Made by a program: the position numbers and the translations under genes. 47,067 bases of DNA from NCBI GenBank assembly GCA_009693435.1, contig SHXF01000026.1:1-47067 (forward strand). The letters run 5' to 3'. Positions within the stretch are counted from its first letter, which is position 1, and each line of letters opens with the position of its first letter. This document shows positions 30,171 to 38,164 of the stretch, piece by piece. The stretch is from Betaproteobacteria bacterium. GTDB taxonomy: Bacteria; Pseudomonadota; Gammaproteobacteria; Burkholderiales; SG8-39. The notes beneath the pieces were generated by a model, which worked only from the letters and a program-made list of their open reading frames with translations, did not search any database and was not told where the DNA came from.

Positions 30171-31156
30171 ATCCCGGCTTTCTGGATGATTGGCCGCCAC
30201 TTAGCGATTTCGGCGACGATGAGATTCATGAATTGCTGCGGCGTGCCGCCTACCGGAACTGCACCTTGCATTGCAAGCGTGTCACGCATCGCCGGCTGCG
30301 CCAGGACCGTGTTCAATTCCGCGTTCAGCCTGCTCACCACAGCGGACGGCGTCCCGGCAGGCGCAAGCAGGCCGTACCAGGCGCTTACCTCGAATCCGGG
30401 CAAGCCGGATTCCTCGGAGGTCGGCAGATCGGGCAGTGAAGCAACCCGCAGGCGCGAGGTGATTGCCAGCGCCTTCACCTTGCCGCCCCGGATGTGCGGC
30501 ATGGCCGAGGCGAGCGGCTCTATCATCAGCTGAATCTGTCCGCCCATGAGGTCGGGGATTGCCTGCCCGCTGCCCTTGTACGGCACGTGCACCATGTCTA
30601 TTCCTGCAAGACTCTTGAGGTACTCCCCGGCCAGGTGCTGCGCTGCGCCGGCGCCGCCGGATCCGAAATTGATCGTGCCGGGTTTGGCGCGCGCCAGGTC
30701 GACAAGGTTGCGCAGCGAGGCCACCGGCAGATTCGGCGTGACTATCACCACCAGCGGCACTGAAGCCATCTGGCCGATGGCGGCGAAGTCTTTCACCGGA
30801 TCGAAGGGCAGTTTGGGGTAGATGCTGGGCGACAGCGCATGCGCGGAAGGCGTCATGAACAAGGTGTAGCCATCGGGCGGCGACTTGGCGACAAGATCGG
30901 TGGCGAGCGTCGCGCCGGCGCCCGGCCGGTTCTCCACCAGCACCTGCTGGCCCAGGCCTTCCGAGAGGCGCTGGGCGATCAGGCGCGCCATGATGTCGTT
31001 GCCGCCGCCGGGCGGCGCGCCGACCACGATGCGCAACGTCTTGTTCGGATAGCCCTGCGCCATGGCTGGCCCTGCAGCCGGTAGCATGCCGAATGCCAGG
31101 GCTAGGGCCAGGGCCAGGGCAGACAGTGCTGCCCGCGTGCATTGCGAAAATTTCAT
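30158..31156 (-). CDS. tripartite tricarboxylate transporter receptor (TctC/Bug family)
   Basis: Bug-family receptor, 332 residues from ATG 31156 (MKFSQCTRAALSALALALAL); AAGGA lies upstream and the longer frame from 31201 would put 15 polar residues ahead of the signal peptide. Cleavage after AMAQ; then GYPNKTLRIVVGAPPGGGND, VENRPGAGATLATD and PDGYTLFMT. HVPYKGSGQAIPDLMGGQ and LPDLPTSEESGLPGFE are normal. The gene ends ...IIQKAGIRAD. Its last codons form the first unit of a 13-bp repeat array. It is upstream of, and on the same strand as, the chimera operon, separated by about 200 bases including the repeat. Confidence 0.93.
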   Translation of the reverse strand: MKFSQCTRAALSALALALALAFGMLPAAGPAMAQGYPNKTLRIVVGAPPGGGNDIMARLIAQRLSEGLGQQVLVENRPGAGATLATDLVAKSPPDGYTLFMTPSAHALSPSIYPKLPFDPVKDFAAIGQMASVPLVVIVTPNLPVASLRNLVDLARAKPGTINFGSGGAGAAQHLAGEYLKSLAGIDMVHVPYKGSGQAIPDLMGGQIQLMIEPLASAMPHIRGGKVKALAITSRLRVASLPDLPTSEESGLPGFEVSAWYGLLAPAGTPSAVVSRLNAELNTVLAQPAMRDTLAMQGAVPVGGTPQQFMNLIVAEIAKWRPIIQKAGIRAD

Positions 31157-31364
31157 CTCGGCAGATCCTTGCGTTTGCAGTTCATTCAATATCAGCACCA
31201 TGCGCTCAGCGCATGCCCCTGTCCGTCACCATGCATCGGGAAGATCTGTAGCGGTAAAGCCATTCCGGGCCAGGCGCGTATCCGCGCTTGGGCAACTTAT
31301 ACACCAAGCATGTAACAGCGCGCCATGGTTCACAGCACGCCACGCCGACGGGAACACCCGGCGT

Positions 31365-31452
31365 CTCTATATTATTTCTTGAAACTCTACTGCCCGTAGA
31401 TGTCCGCAGAATGGGGACTTTGTCCTTACAAAGTTTCAGAATTTTCAGTACC
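31365..31452 (+). repeat. dispersed intergenic repeat, copy 4 of 4
   Basis: CTCTATATTATTTCTTGAAA start, TGCCCGTAGATGTCCGCAGA core, and CAGAATTTTCAGTACC end. It has the best hairpin of the family: ACTTTGT-CCTT-ACAAAGT (31417-31434), seven perfect pairs with a four-base loop. It lies in the 345-base gap upstream of the TctC gene, which otherwise shows nothing. Confidence 0.82.
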
Positions 31453-31501
31453 GGTGGGCATGACTGCAGCGGCCACCATGCAAGAACGCTCGCGCAGTGA
31501 T

Positions 31502-31878
31502 TCATCGCGGCGGCGCGGCGGCGCGCTCGCCGCGCGCGAGTACGGCCTCCACGAAATCCACGGCGCCCATCGGGTCGTCTATCGCCAGCGTATCAAGTCT
31601 CACCTGTTTCGCCCCGAATTTTAGCGTCAGCATGCCCGACAACCGCTCCCTGGTATCGGCGTCGACAACCTTGATGTGATGCCCCTTGGACAGGTTCTTC
31701 CAGGCGTAGCGGCGACAATCGCGCATGGCGATGCCCTCCCCGTCCATGTAGGCAGGCACCCGGGAACGGACCACAACCAGTCGAGCACGCCGCCCACCCT
31801 GTAGGCGCATACCGTCGCCAGGAACCACGCGCCTTTGTAGATCCAGCTGAGCTTGATGTCGAATCGCTCCTGCGTCAT
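31502..31878 (-). pseudogene. hypothetical protein broken by a frameshift
   Basis: From ATG 31878, with GGGAGGGGAAG upstream, the frame encodes MTQERFDIKLSWIYKGAWFL then ATVCAYRVGGVLDWLWSVPG. Protein-like sequence then continues in another frame with VPAYMDGEGIAMRDCRRYAW and KNLSKGHHIKVVDADTRERL, ending at 31502 near VDFVEAVLARGE. The switch lies at about 31770-31800. Together they would give roughly 125 residues. I do not recognise the family; a small basic domain with a hydrophobic N-terminal helix is all that can be seen. A sequencing error is an alternative explanation. Confidence 0.5.
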
Positions 31879-32113
31879 CTTCCCCTCCCGTTGTTCAGCA
31901 CGCCGGCCGCAGCGCATCGCCGGCAGTGCAGTCGCGACCGGCACAGGACGATGCGCGGCCGAGCCGATCGAACCGGTCACGCCGCGGCGGCGAGGCGGAC
32001 GATTCATTGTTTATCGTAGCGCATCCTGCGTCCGCAATGCCCGATCCGTTTGCCGGCGGAATCCTTTCCGCCCCTGCCGACAGCGCTATGATCCGCGTTT
32101 TACCGGAGATCCC

Positions 32114-32722
32114 ATGACGACTTCGCAAGCCATGCAGACATTGCTCGACCAGGCCGAGATTGCCCAACTGGAGCGCGACTGGGGACTGTGGCGCGACACC
32201 TGGCGCTGGGACAAGCTGCGCGACCTCTATGCGCCCGATGCCCGGATGACCACCACCTGGATGGATGGCACGGCAGCCGAATTCCTGGCCGCGGTCATCC
32301 AGTCGGCAAAGAAAGGCAACCGCGGACAGCATTTCATCGGCGCCTCCAGCATAGCCGTGAACGGCGAGCGTGCCATCGCGGAAACGCGGCTGGTGCTGAT
32401 GATGCGCGCGGTGCTGGAGGGAATCGAGGTGGATGTGAGCTGCCACGGCCGCGTGCATGACCGGCTGGTGCGCCACGACGGCCGCTGGCGCATTCTGCGG
32501 CGCGTGCCGATTTACGAAAAGGACCGCATCGATTCCGTCATCCCCGGCGCCACGATAGAGTTGGACCCGGCGAAGCTTGCGCTGCACCCGGAAGGTTACC
32601 GTCACCTTGCCTATATGCAGACCTTGCGCGGCGATCGCATCGTGCCCAACCTGATCGCGCCGAACAGCCCCGAACAGGCGAGGCTTTACGCGGAGGGCGA
32701 TGCGTGGCTGGCGGCGGGTTGA
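32114..32722 (+). CDS. SnoaL-like (NTF2-fold) domain protein
   Basis: A 202-residue protein from ATG 32114 (MTTSQAMQTLLDQAEIAQLE). The pattern LERDWGLWRDTWRWDKLRDL then YAPDARMTTTWMDGTAAEFL, followed by HFIGASSIAVNGERAIAETR and RHDGRWRILRRVPIYEKD, is typical of the SnoaL_4/NTF2-like family used by cyclases, dehydratases and ring-hydroxylase small subunits. The C-terminal 45 residues (LHPEGYRHLAYMQTLRGDRI) extend beyond the basic fold. It stands alone; its partner enzyme is not in view. Confidence 0.85.
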   Translation: MTTSQAMQTLLDQAEIAQLERDWGLWRDTWRWDKLRDLYAPDARMTTTWMDGTAAEFLAAVIQSAKKGNRGQHFIGASSIAVNGERAIAETRLVLMMRAVLEGIEVDVSCHGRVHDRLVRHDGRWRILRRVPIYEKDRIDSVIPGATIELDPAKLALHPEGYRHLAYMQTLRGDRIVPNLIAPNSPEQARLYAEGDAWLAAG

Positions 32723-32863
32723 CAATCCGTGGCCGGCGCGATGCCGTCCGGTTGAAAGGCATGGCTTGTCCTCGCACCCGATTCGGGCATGCTTCGAACA
32801 ACCGGCCTGAGGATTATTGAGGCATCCGTGGCAAATGATCAACCTTCCCCGTTCGTCCTCTAA

Positions 32864-32986
32864 CGTTCGTCCTGAGCTTGTCGAAGGACAGTATCGCAGT
32901 CCGTTCGTCCTGAGCCTGTCGAAGGACGCCTGTCAAAGGAAACTTCTCGAAGAACAAGTGGGCTTCGACAGGCTCAGCCCGAACGG
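32864..32986. repeat. two direct and one inverted copy of a 26-bp palindromic-type repeat
   Basis: CGTTCGTCCTGAGC-type 26-mers at 32864-32889 and 32902-32927, with an inverted copy, GGGCTTCGACAGGCTCAGCC and following CGAACGG, at 32960-32986. The second and third copies can pair over most of their length into a long stem. This sequence type recurs widely between genes in many bacteria. It fills the 300-base gap between the SnoaL-like and DUF2007 genes. Confidence 0.85.
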
Positions 32987-33025
32987 TCTCGTGTATCGGG
33001 CCGTATATTTAACCAAGGTCAATGA

Positions 33026-33334
33026 GTGAAATCTCTGGCCTCATCGCTCAACCCGCTCGAAATCCATCACCTCAAGAATTTGCTCGAGGCCGAGGGAATC
33101 CGCTGCTGGATCCGCAACGAGATGCTGGCACGCCTCGCCGGTGAGATTCCTTTCAGCGACTGCTCGCTCGAGCTGCACGTGCTGCGGGAGGAAGACCACG
33201 CGCGCGCCGAGGAGACGCTGCGCCAGTGGCGGCAGGCGCGGCCGCTGGGCCCCGCGTGGACCTGCCCCGGCTGCGGCGAATGGCTGGAGGGACAGTTCAG
33301 CGCCTGCTGGCACTGCGGGGCGTCGCGTTCCTGA
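33026..33334 (+). CDS. DUF2007 domain protein with zinc ribbon
   Basis: A 102-residue protein starting at GTG 33026 (an ATG four bases earlier is in another frame). The first 65 residues, LNPLEIHHLKNLLEAEGIRC then LELHVLREEDHARAEETL, match DUF2007, a small putative signal-transducing domain. The C-terminus has two CxxC pairs, WTCPGCGEWLEGQFSACWHC, forming a zinc ribbon. This fusion is common in betaproteobacteria. Its role is unknown. It is followed by REP-like repeats, not by an operon partner. Confidence 0.85.
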   Translation: MKSLASSLNPLEIHHLKNLLEAEGIRCWIRNEMLARLAGEIPFSDCSLELHVLREEDHARAEETLRQWRQARPLGPAWTCPGCGEWLEGQFSACWHCGASRS

Positions 33335-33365
33335 GTCGCAGATCTGCGCTTCGCCACCCCACCCT

Positions 33366-33672
33366 CTTGGGGGAACGCATGGCCTGCGGCCATGGCGCGA
33401 TGAATCCGCGCCCTACGGCGCTGGTGCCAATCCCGCATCGGTGGCCCTTCACCGCCCGTAGGACGCAGCTTCAGCGCGCCGAAAATCGACGGTGTTCCCG
33501 CGGCCAGGGCGCGATGAATCCGCGCCCTACGGCGATGGCGCAAACCCCGAGCGGGTGTCCCATTACCGCCCGTAGGGCGCAGCTTCAGCGCGCCAAAATT
33601 CGACGGTGTTCCCGCGGCCATGGCGCGATGAATCCGCGCCCTACGGCGATGGCGCAAACCCCGAGCCGGTGT
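33366..33672. repeat. tandem array of REP/BIME-like units (about 114 bp, 2.7 copies)
   Basis: Three copies of the palindrome GGCGCG-ATGAATC-CGCGCC (33394-33412, 33508-33526, 33622-33640) alternate with two copies of a second palindrome, CGCAGCTTCAGCGCGCC, in inverse orientation (33455-33480 and 33569-33594). Spacing of the first palindrome is 114 bases each time, so the unit has been duplicated in tandem. Single copies recur at 36251, 37723 and 43300. Confidence 0.85.
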
Positions 33673-33792
33673 CCCATCGTCGGCCACAGGACGGTTCCCG
33701 GCGACGATGCAACGGTCCGCGCAATTCGGAGGCAGAATACGAGATCGTCGCTGCGCGTCTCCTCCGGCCAGGACGGAGCACGTTCTCGTCGT

Positions 33793-35559
33793 TCAGCGCG
33801 GATTGAAGGTGATGTCCAGGGTTCCGTCAGCAAGCAGCCGCGCGATATTCTGGCGACTGGTCCGTTGATCTCTGGATGGTCCGATGACTTGCTGAAACTC
33901 TCCACCAAGCACAATGCGCCCATCGGATTGAATGCCGATCATGGTGATGAAGCCGTCTACGCGAATGACTCCTGTCGGTCCGGCGAATGTCGGATCTGGC
34001 CCGCCATCCGGCAGGAGTCGGACGATCGCGCCGTAGTCCTTCGCGCCCAGCGTGCCGGCGACGACGATTTTGCCGTCGGGTTGCGGCGCGAGCTGGTCGA
34101 TACGCAGGAATCTCCCCGCCGGTATGCTGAAGGTCGTATCGCGTCGACCATCTGCCTTCAACTTCACGGTGTGGGCCTGGTGGATGGGCGGGGAGGACCC
34201 CGGGACGGCGACATAGGAGATGAGGATCAATTCGCCGCCCGGCAGCGCCACAGACAGGGACACTTCCATATTTTCCAGCTCGGGACTGAAGGCGGCGTCG
34301 AGGCTTCCGTCGGCGTCCAGGCGCACCATGCCGTATCTCCACCCCGTCTTGGGAAAGGATCCTTCGACAAGCAGGTGCCCTGTCGCCAGTACGGATACTT
34401 TTGATATAGAACAATTCTGGGGTCGGGGCCGGGAAGGCGCAGGACCATAGAGAGCCTCCATCGCCGTAGAGGAGAAGGCGACATCACGCACACCCGTTTT
34501 ATCGAACCGCAACAGGCAGGCGTCTTCGGTATCCTGGAGGAAGCGGCTCGCCGAGACGAGCAACAGCCGGCCGTCGGGTTGCATGCCTGCCAATTCGAAG
34601 CCCGCTCTGGCGCCGGGCTCCATGCTCATGTCGAGCCGGAATCGAGGATCGACCATGCCCTCGGGTTGCAGGCGCGTGAGGCCGCTTCGTGAACCGGCGG
34701 GGGCCGTACTGATCACTATCGATTCATCCGGCGACAGGAGTACCCGCGAAGGCGCAGAGACGCCGGGATCGCCGGATTCCATAGCGGCAAAGGTCGTGTC
34801 TCTTTGCCCGTCCGGAAGGAGACGCACCAGACCCCGCGCGTCCCTTCCGGCATAGTATTCGAACCCTCCGGACACAAGCAGGCGGCCATGGCGATCGATC
34901 GCGACCGTGTACACGCGGCCATCAAACCCGTGCAGGCTGTTCCCGATACGCAGCTTGGAGAGGCCTGTCGTCGCCCGGCCTGTTTCCCGTTCGTAAGCCG
35001 AGACGCCGGCATCCCTGGCTTGTTGCGTTGCTCTATGTGCGCTGAACTGCGGGTATCCCGTGATGATGAGGAGCGCGGCAGTGACTGCGGCGGCGACCGG
35101 CGGCATCGTTCTGTATGGAGATGCGCCCGATCGTAAGTGGCTGATGATGCCGAGGCACAGATAGAACCCGCAGACGAAACAGAACGAGACGAGCAATCCG
35201 TAGTGGGGACCGCTCGCGCGTGGCGAAAACCCGGTCATCGCAAGCGCGATCTGGATCAGGAAAAAGACGGGATGGGTGGCAAACGCCACGAAGATGCTGT
35301 CGACGAGGATATAGCGAAGCAGCGTCGCTGGAGGCAGCGCAGCTGGTTCGCCCCGGTTCGTGTAGCCGGTCGCGAAGGCGGCCAGCAACGACAGGCCGAA
35401 GACAACCAGGTATCCGGTAAATAACCAGGGCAGGACCAGCGTAGCGCTCAGCAGCCCCAACGACCACAGCACGGCATGGACAAGCCAGCGCGTATCCGTG
35501 AGCGCGAATGTATCCCACGACATGGACGGGACAGGCAGGGTGCTTGTTGACGGTATCAT
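33793..35559 (-). CDS. membrane-anchored delta-60 repeat protein
   Basis: A 588-residue protein with two parts. Residues about 25-180 contain four or more membrane segments (VLWSLGLLSATLVLPWLFTG; IFVAFATHPVFFLIQIALAM; LLVSFCFVCGFYLCLGIISH; VAAAVTAALLIITGY). The rest is a beta-propeller-like region with seven delta-60 repeats ending in RLxxDGxxDxxF: RLLPDGQRDTTF, RLQPEGMVDPRF, RFDKTGVRDVAF, RLDADGSLDAAF, KLKADGRRDTTF, RLLPDGGPDPTF, RLLADGTLDITF. The repeat domain would face the periplasm. Delta-60 repeats are usually in secreted proteins; a multi-pass anchor is unusual. It is divergent from the small membrane protein at 35681. Confidence 0.8.
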   Translation of the reverse strand: MIPSTSTLPVPSMSWDTFALTDTRWLVHAVLWSLGLLSATLVLPWLFTGYLVVFGLSLLAAFATGYTNRGEPAALPPATLLRYILVDSIFVAFATHPVFFLIQIALAMTGFSPRASGPHYGLLVSFCFVCGFYLCLGIISHLRSGASPYRTMPPVAAAVTAALLIITGYPQFSAHRATQQARDAGVSAYERETGRATTGLSKLRIGNSLHGFDGRVYTVAIDRHGRLLVSGGFEYYAGRDARGLVRLLPDGQRDTTFAAMESGDPGVSAPSRVLLSPDESIVISTAPAGSRSGLTRLQPEGMVDPRFRLDMSMEPGARAGFELAGMQPDGRLLLVSASRFLQDTEDACLLRFDKTGVRDVAFSSTAMEALYGPAPSRPRPQNCSISKVSVLATGHLLVEGSFPKTGWRYGMVRLDADGSLDAAFSPELENMEVSLSVALPGGELILISYVAVPGSSPPIHQAHTVKLKADGRRDTTFSIPAGRFLRIDQLAPQPDGKIVVAGTLGAKDYGAIVRLLPDGGPDPTFAGPTGVIRVDGFITMIGIQSDGRIVLGGEFQQVIGPSRDQRTSRQNIARLLADGTLDITFNPR

Positions 35560-35680
35560 TGTGCAGGATAAGTATAGTCAGAATCGGATGCCTCCCAAAG
35601 GAACCCTCCGGAAAATTCGGCGACTCGAAGCGGTCACGCGCCAGGGTGGCGAACAGGGCTCGTGATGAGGAAATCGGGCG

Positions 35681-36061
35681 ATGGCGGAGAAAGCGGTTAC
35701 CAGGGTAAGCGCGTGGGTTTCGACCCACCCGAAGACGTTCGGGCTGTTGATTCTCCTCGGGCTTCATGCCGTGTTTGTCCTGGGACCGATTGTGATCTCG
35801 TCTCTCGGATTCTTCGCGCGGGGGGACGCATCGTCCGCCTGGACATGGCTGCCCGAGTGGACCGGATTCAAGCATGAAGCCGTGCCGCTGTTGATCGGTG
35901 TCGTGCAGCTCTACTATGTGATCCCCGCGGTACTTCTCGCGTTGAAGCTGAAGTATCCCGCCGTGGCGAAAGGCATACTCCAGGCCGCAATCGCCACGTT
36001 CCTGCTCAATGCCGGCGGCTGCGCAATATTCGTCTGGCAGTTGACCAAAATAGACGGCTAG
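35681..36061 (+). CDS. small integral membrane protein of unknown function
   Basis: A 126-residue protein with three clear membrane segments (TFGLLILLGLHAVFVLGPIV; PLLIGVVQLYYVIPAVLLAL; ILQAAIATFLLNAGGCAIFV) and a charged N-terminus MAEKAVTRVSAWVSTHPK. I do not recognise a family. It is transcribed away from the delta-60 protein with about 120 bases between starts; the two could share a regulatory region. It is followed by about 485 bases without a gene. Confidence 0.65.
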   Translation: MAEKAVTRVSAWVSTHPKTFGLLILLGLHAVFVLGPIVISSLGFFARGDASSAWTWLPEWTGFKHEAVPLLIGVVQLYYVIPAVLLALKLKYPAVAKGILQAAIATFLLNAGGCAIFVWQLTKIDG

Positions 36062-36546
36062 GGCAAGAGCGGGGGACGGGCCATTTCTTCCACCGACTCC
36101 TCTGCGGTGCGGTGCGCGCATTCATCGCATGATGCGCAACTTTGAATCCTCGGAATTTTCAGACCGCATGGGTCGAGCTGGTCACGTAGCGGAATCGAAT
36201 CGATCATCGAATCGGTGCGCGCCGAATACCGGCGGTATTTCTGCCACCACGGCGCGATGAATCCGCGCCCTACTCATAACGGCATCCCTATCATGTCATC
36301 CTGGTTCCGGCTCTGCCGGCTCGGGCTTTTCTGGCCGATCTGCTTGACTCCCAATCGTGTAGGAAGCGGCTCACGCCAGGAAGTTTTGCGAATGGACTCC
36401 CGAAAATGTCAAACTGCTGCTGTCACCCCGACAGGATCGGGGATTTCCTGTTCTCGTTCAAGATTCGAATCGAAGTGATCGCGCCGCGGCGATGGCCGCG
36501 TTTCGGGCGCGATTTTTCGCCGCCATGCTCATGTAGGGGAATCGCC
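36062..36546. other. gene-free stretch with one REP-like palindrome
   Basis: No protein-coding potential is evident. It contains one GGCGCG-ATGAATC-CGCGCC palindrome at 36251-36269. The string GCAACTTTGAATCCTCGGAA with following TTTTCAGACC (36130-36163) faintly recalls the end of the dispersed repeat family but was not counted as a copy. Confidence 0.5.
36251..36269. repeat. REP-like palindrome, single copy
   Basis: GGCGCGATGAATCCGCGCC followed by CTAC, identical to the palindromes in the 33366 array. It sits alone between the small membrane protein and a TctC gene. Confidence 0.75.
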
Positions 36547-37521
36547 ATGAAGAATCGTCGTGTCCTGAACATACTGTCAGCCGTGTTGCTGGGACTGGCC
36601 GCGTCATCCGTCGCACACGCGCAGAACTGGCCCGCGAAGCCGATCCGTTTCATCGTGCCCTTTGGTCCCGGTGGCGGCAACGACTATCTCGCGCGCGACC
36701 TCGCGAACGAATTGCCCAAGCGTCTGGGCCAGCCAGTGGTGGTGGAGAACCGTGCAGGGGCGGGAGGGGCGATAGGGACCGACATTGTTGCCAAGGCGCC
36801 CGCCGACGGATACACCATTCTGATGGCGGCGAATTCGGCGGTGATCGGCGCCGCCGCTTCGAAGTCGCTCCCCTACGATTTCCTCAAGGACCTCACGGCG
36901 GTGGCCCTGGTGTCGACCATGCCCGTCGTGCTGGTCCTGCACCCGGACGTGCCTGCGAAGAATGTCGCCGAACTCATTGCGGCGCTGAAGCGCGAGCCGG
37001 GCAGGCTCAACTATGCCAGCGGCGGCCCGGGGACGGTGATGCACCTGGCCGCCGAGCTGTTCGCTTCAGCCACCGGCACGAAAATGGAGCACATTCCCTT
37101 CAAGGCCGCGGGGCAGTTTGTTCCCGAGCTTGTCGCCGGGCGCGTGCAGATCCTGTTCGGCGCCGTGAATTCCATTCAGGCCTTCATGAAGAACGGGCAG
37201 CTCCGGCCGCTCGCGGTGACCAGTTCGACGCGGTCGCCCACCTTCCCGTCGCTGCCGACGATGGCGGAGTCCGGCGTGCCGGGGTACGACGTGGATCTGT
37301 GGTACGGGGTGCTCGCGCCCTCGGCCACCCCGCGGGAGGTCATCGCCAGGTTGAACCGCGAGATCAATGCCCTAGTCACCGAAAAGCCGGCGCGCGAACG
37401 ACTCGCCCTGCAGGCGATGGACGCGCGCACCGGAACGCCCGAAGAGTTCAATGCGATCATGCGCGCCGACTTCGACCGCTGGTCGCGCGTGTCGAAGGAA
37501 ATCGGCTTCAGGATGGACTGA
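36547..37521 (+). CDS. tripartite tricarboxylate transporter receptor (TctC/Bug family)
   Basis: Bug-family receptor, 324 residues from ATG 36547 (MKNRRVLNILSAVLLGLAAS), with signal cleavage after AHAQ. The longer frame back to 36406 includes polar, cysteine-rich sequence and is unlikely. Hallmarks: NWPAKPIRFIVPFGPGGGND, VENRAGAGGAIGTD, ADGYTILMA, HIPFKAAGQFVPELVAGR and FPSLPTMAESGVPGYD. It is a single-gene unit with gene-free DNA on both sides, so no ligand is suggested by context. Confidence 0.93.
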   Translation: MKNRRVLNILSAVLLGLAASSVAHAQNWPAKPIRFIVPFGPGGGNDYLARDLANELPKRLGQPVVVENRAGAGGAIGTDIVAKAPADGYTILMAANSAVIGAAASKSLPYDFLKDLTAVALVSTMPVVLVLHPDVPAKNVAELIAALKREPGRLNYASGGPGTVMHLAAELFASATGTKMEHIPFKAAGQFVPELVAGRVQILFGAVNSIQAFMKNGQLRPLAVTSSTRSPTFPSLPTMAESGVPGYDVDLWYGVLAPSATPREVIARLNREINALVTEKPARERLALQAMDARTGTPEEFNAIMRADFDRWSRVSKEIGFRMD

Positions 37522-38164
37522 CCGGGGTCTGGGAATGGAGAAGGGAGAAGTGAGAAGGAAAGGGAAGGAAACAGGAAATTCAATCCACCTTTTCCCCTAT
37601 CCGCGATTCCATCCCCGTCCCTGCAAGCGATCATTCGCAAGGTGTTGGGTGAAAATTCCCCTTTCTCGATGGCTATTGGAGGCCACCATCGGCCCGCATC
37701 GCCTCGCTTTGCCTGCGATGATGGCGCGATGAATCCGCGCCCTACGGCGGGGGCGCGCTGCGGCGGTGGCGCCCTGCGGCCGTGGTGCCGGCGCACGGTG
37801 CGCGTGTTCATGCGCAGCACGTGTCTAGAGAGGGTCGAAAAGGTACGCGCGCACTCAGCCCGGACGACAGGCGGACGATAAACAATACAGATGGAACCCG
37901 GCGGCTTTTGAATATCCCGCCGGCAGCAGCGTGCCCAACAATCGTGTCGCCGCCGCTCTGGGCATGTCGTCGCCGCACTGGGCCGCACGCTGGCGCGACG
38001 CTGGACATATCGCACTGCACACGCGCTTGGGAGCCCTCGATCATGAAGCAACGCGAAGCATGAACCTGCTCGCGCCTGACTGGATTGCCGTGGAAGGTGC
38101 CGACCGGCGCGCGCTACGTCTTCCTCGCCTCGTCCGCGCGGCTGCGCGGCCGGGGCGCTGAGCC
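37522..38164. other. gene-free stretch with polypurine tract and REP-like palindrome
   Basis: Bases 37534-37577 are a purine-rich run (GGAGAAGGGAGAAGTGAGAA and onward). A REP-like palindrome lies at 37723-37741. An open frame ending at 38161 next to the livH start (beginning GTG 37931) is proline/arginine-rich without family features, and I do not call it a gene. The livH promoter should be in this stretch but is not recognisable. Confidence 0.45.

Noticed and set aside
36100..36165. Possible fifth copy of the dispersed repeat
   Set aside because: Only the AACTTTG and GGAATTTTCAG strings fit; the TGCCCGT core and the hairpin are missing.
37931..38161. 76-codon frame just before livH
   Set aside because: Basic and low in pattern, GTG start without a ribosome binding site, no recognisable family.
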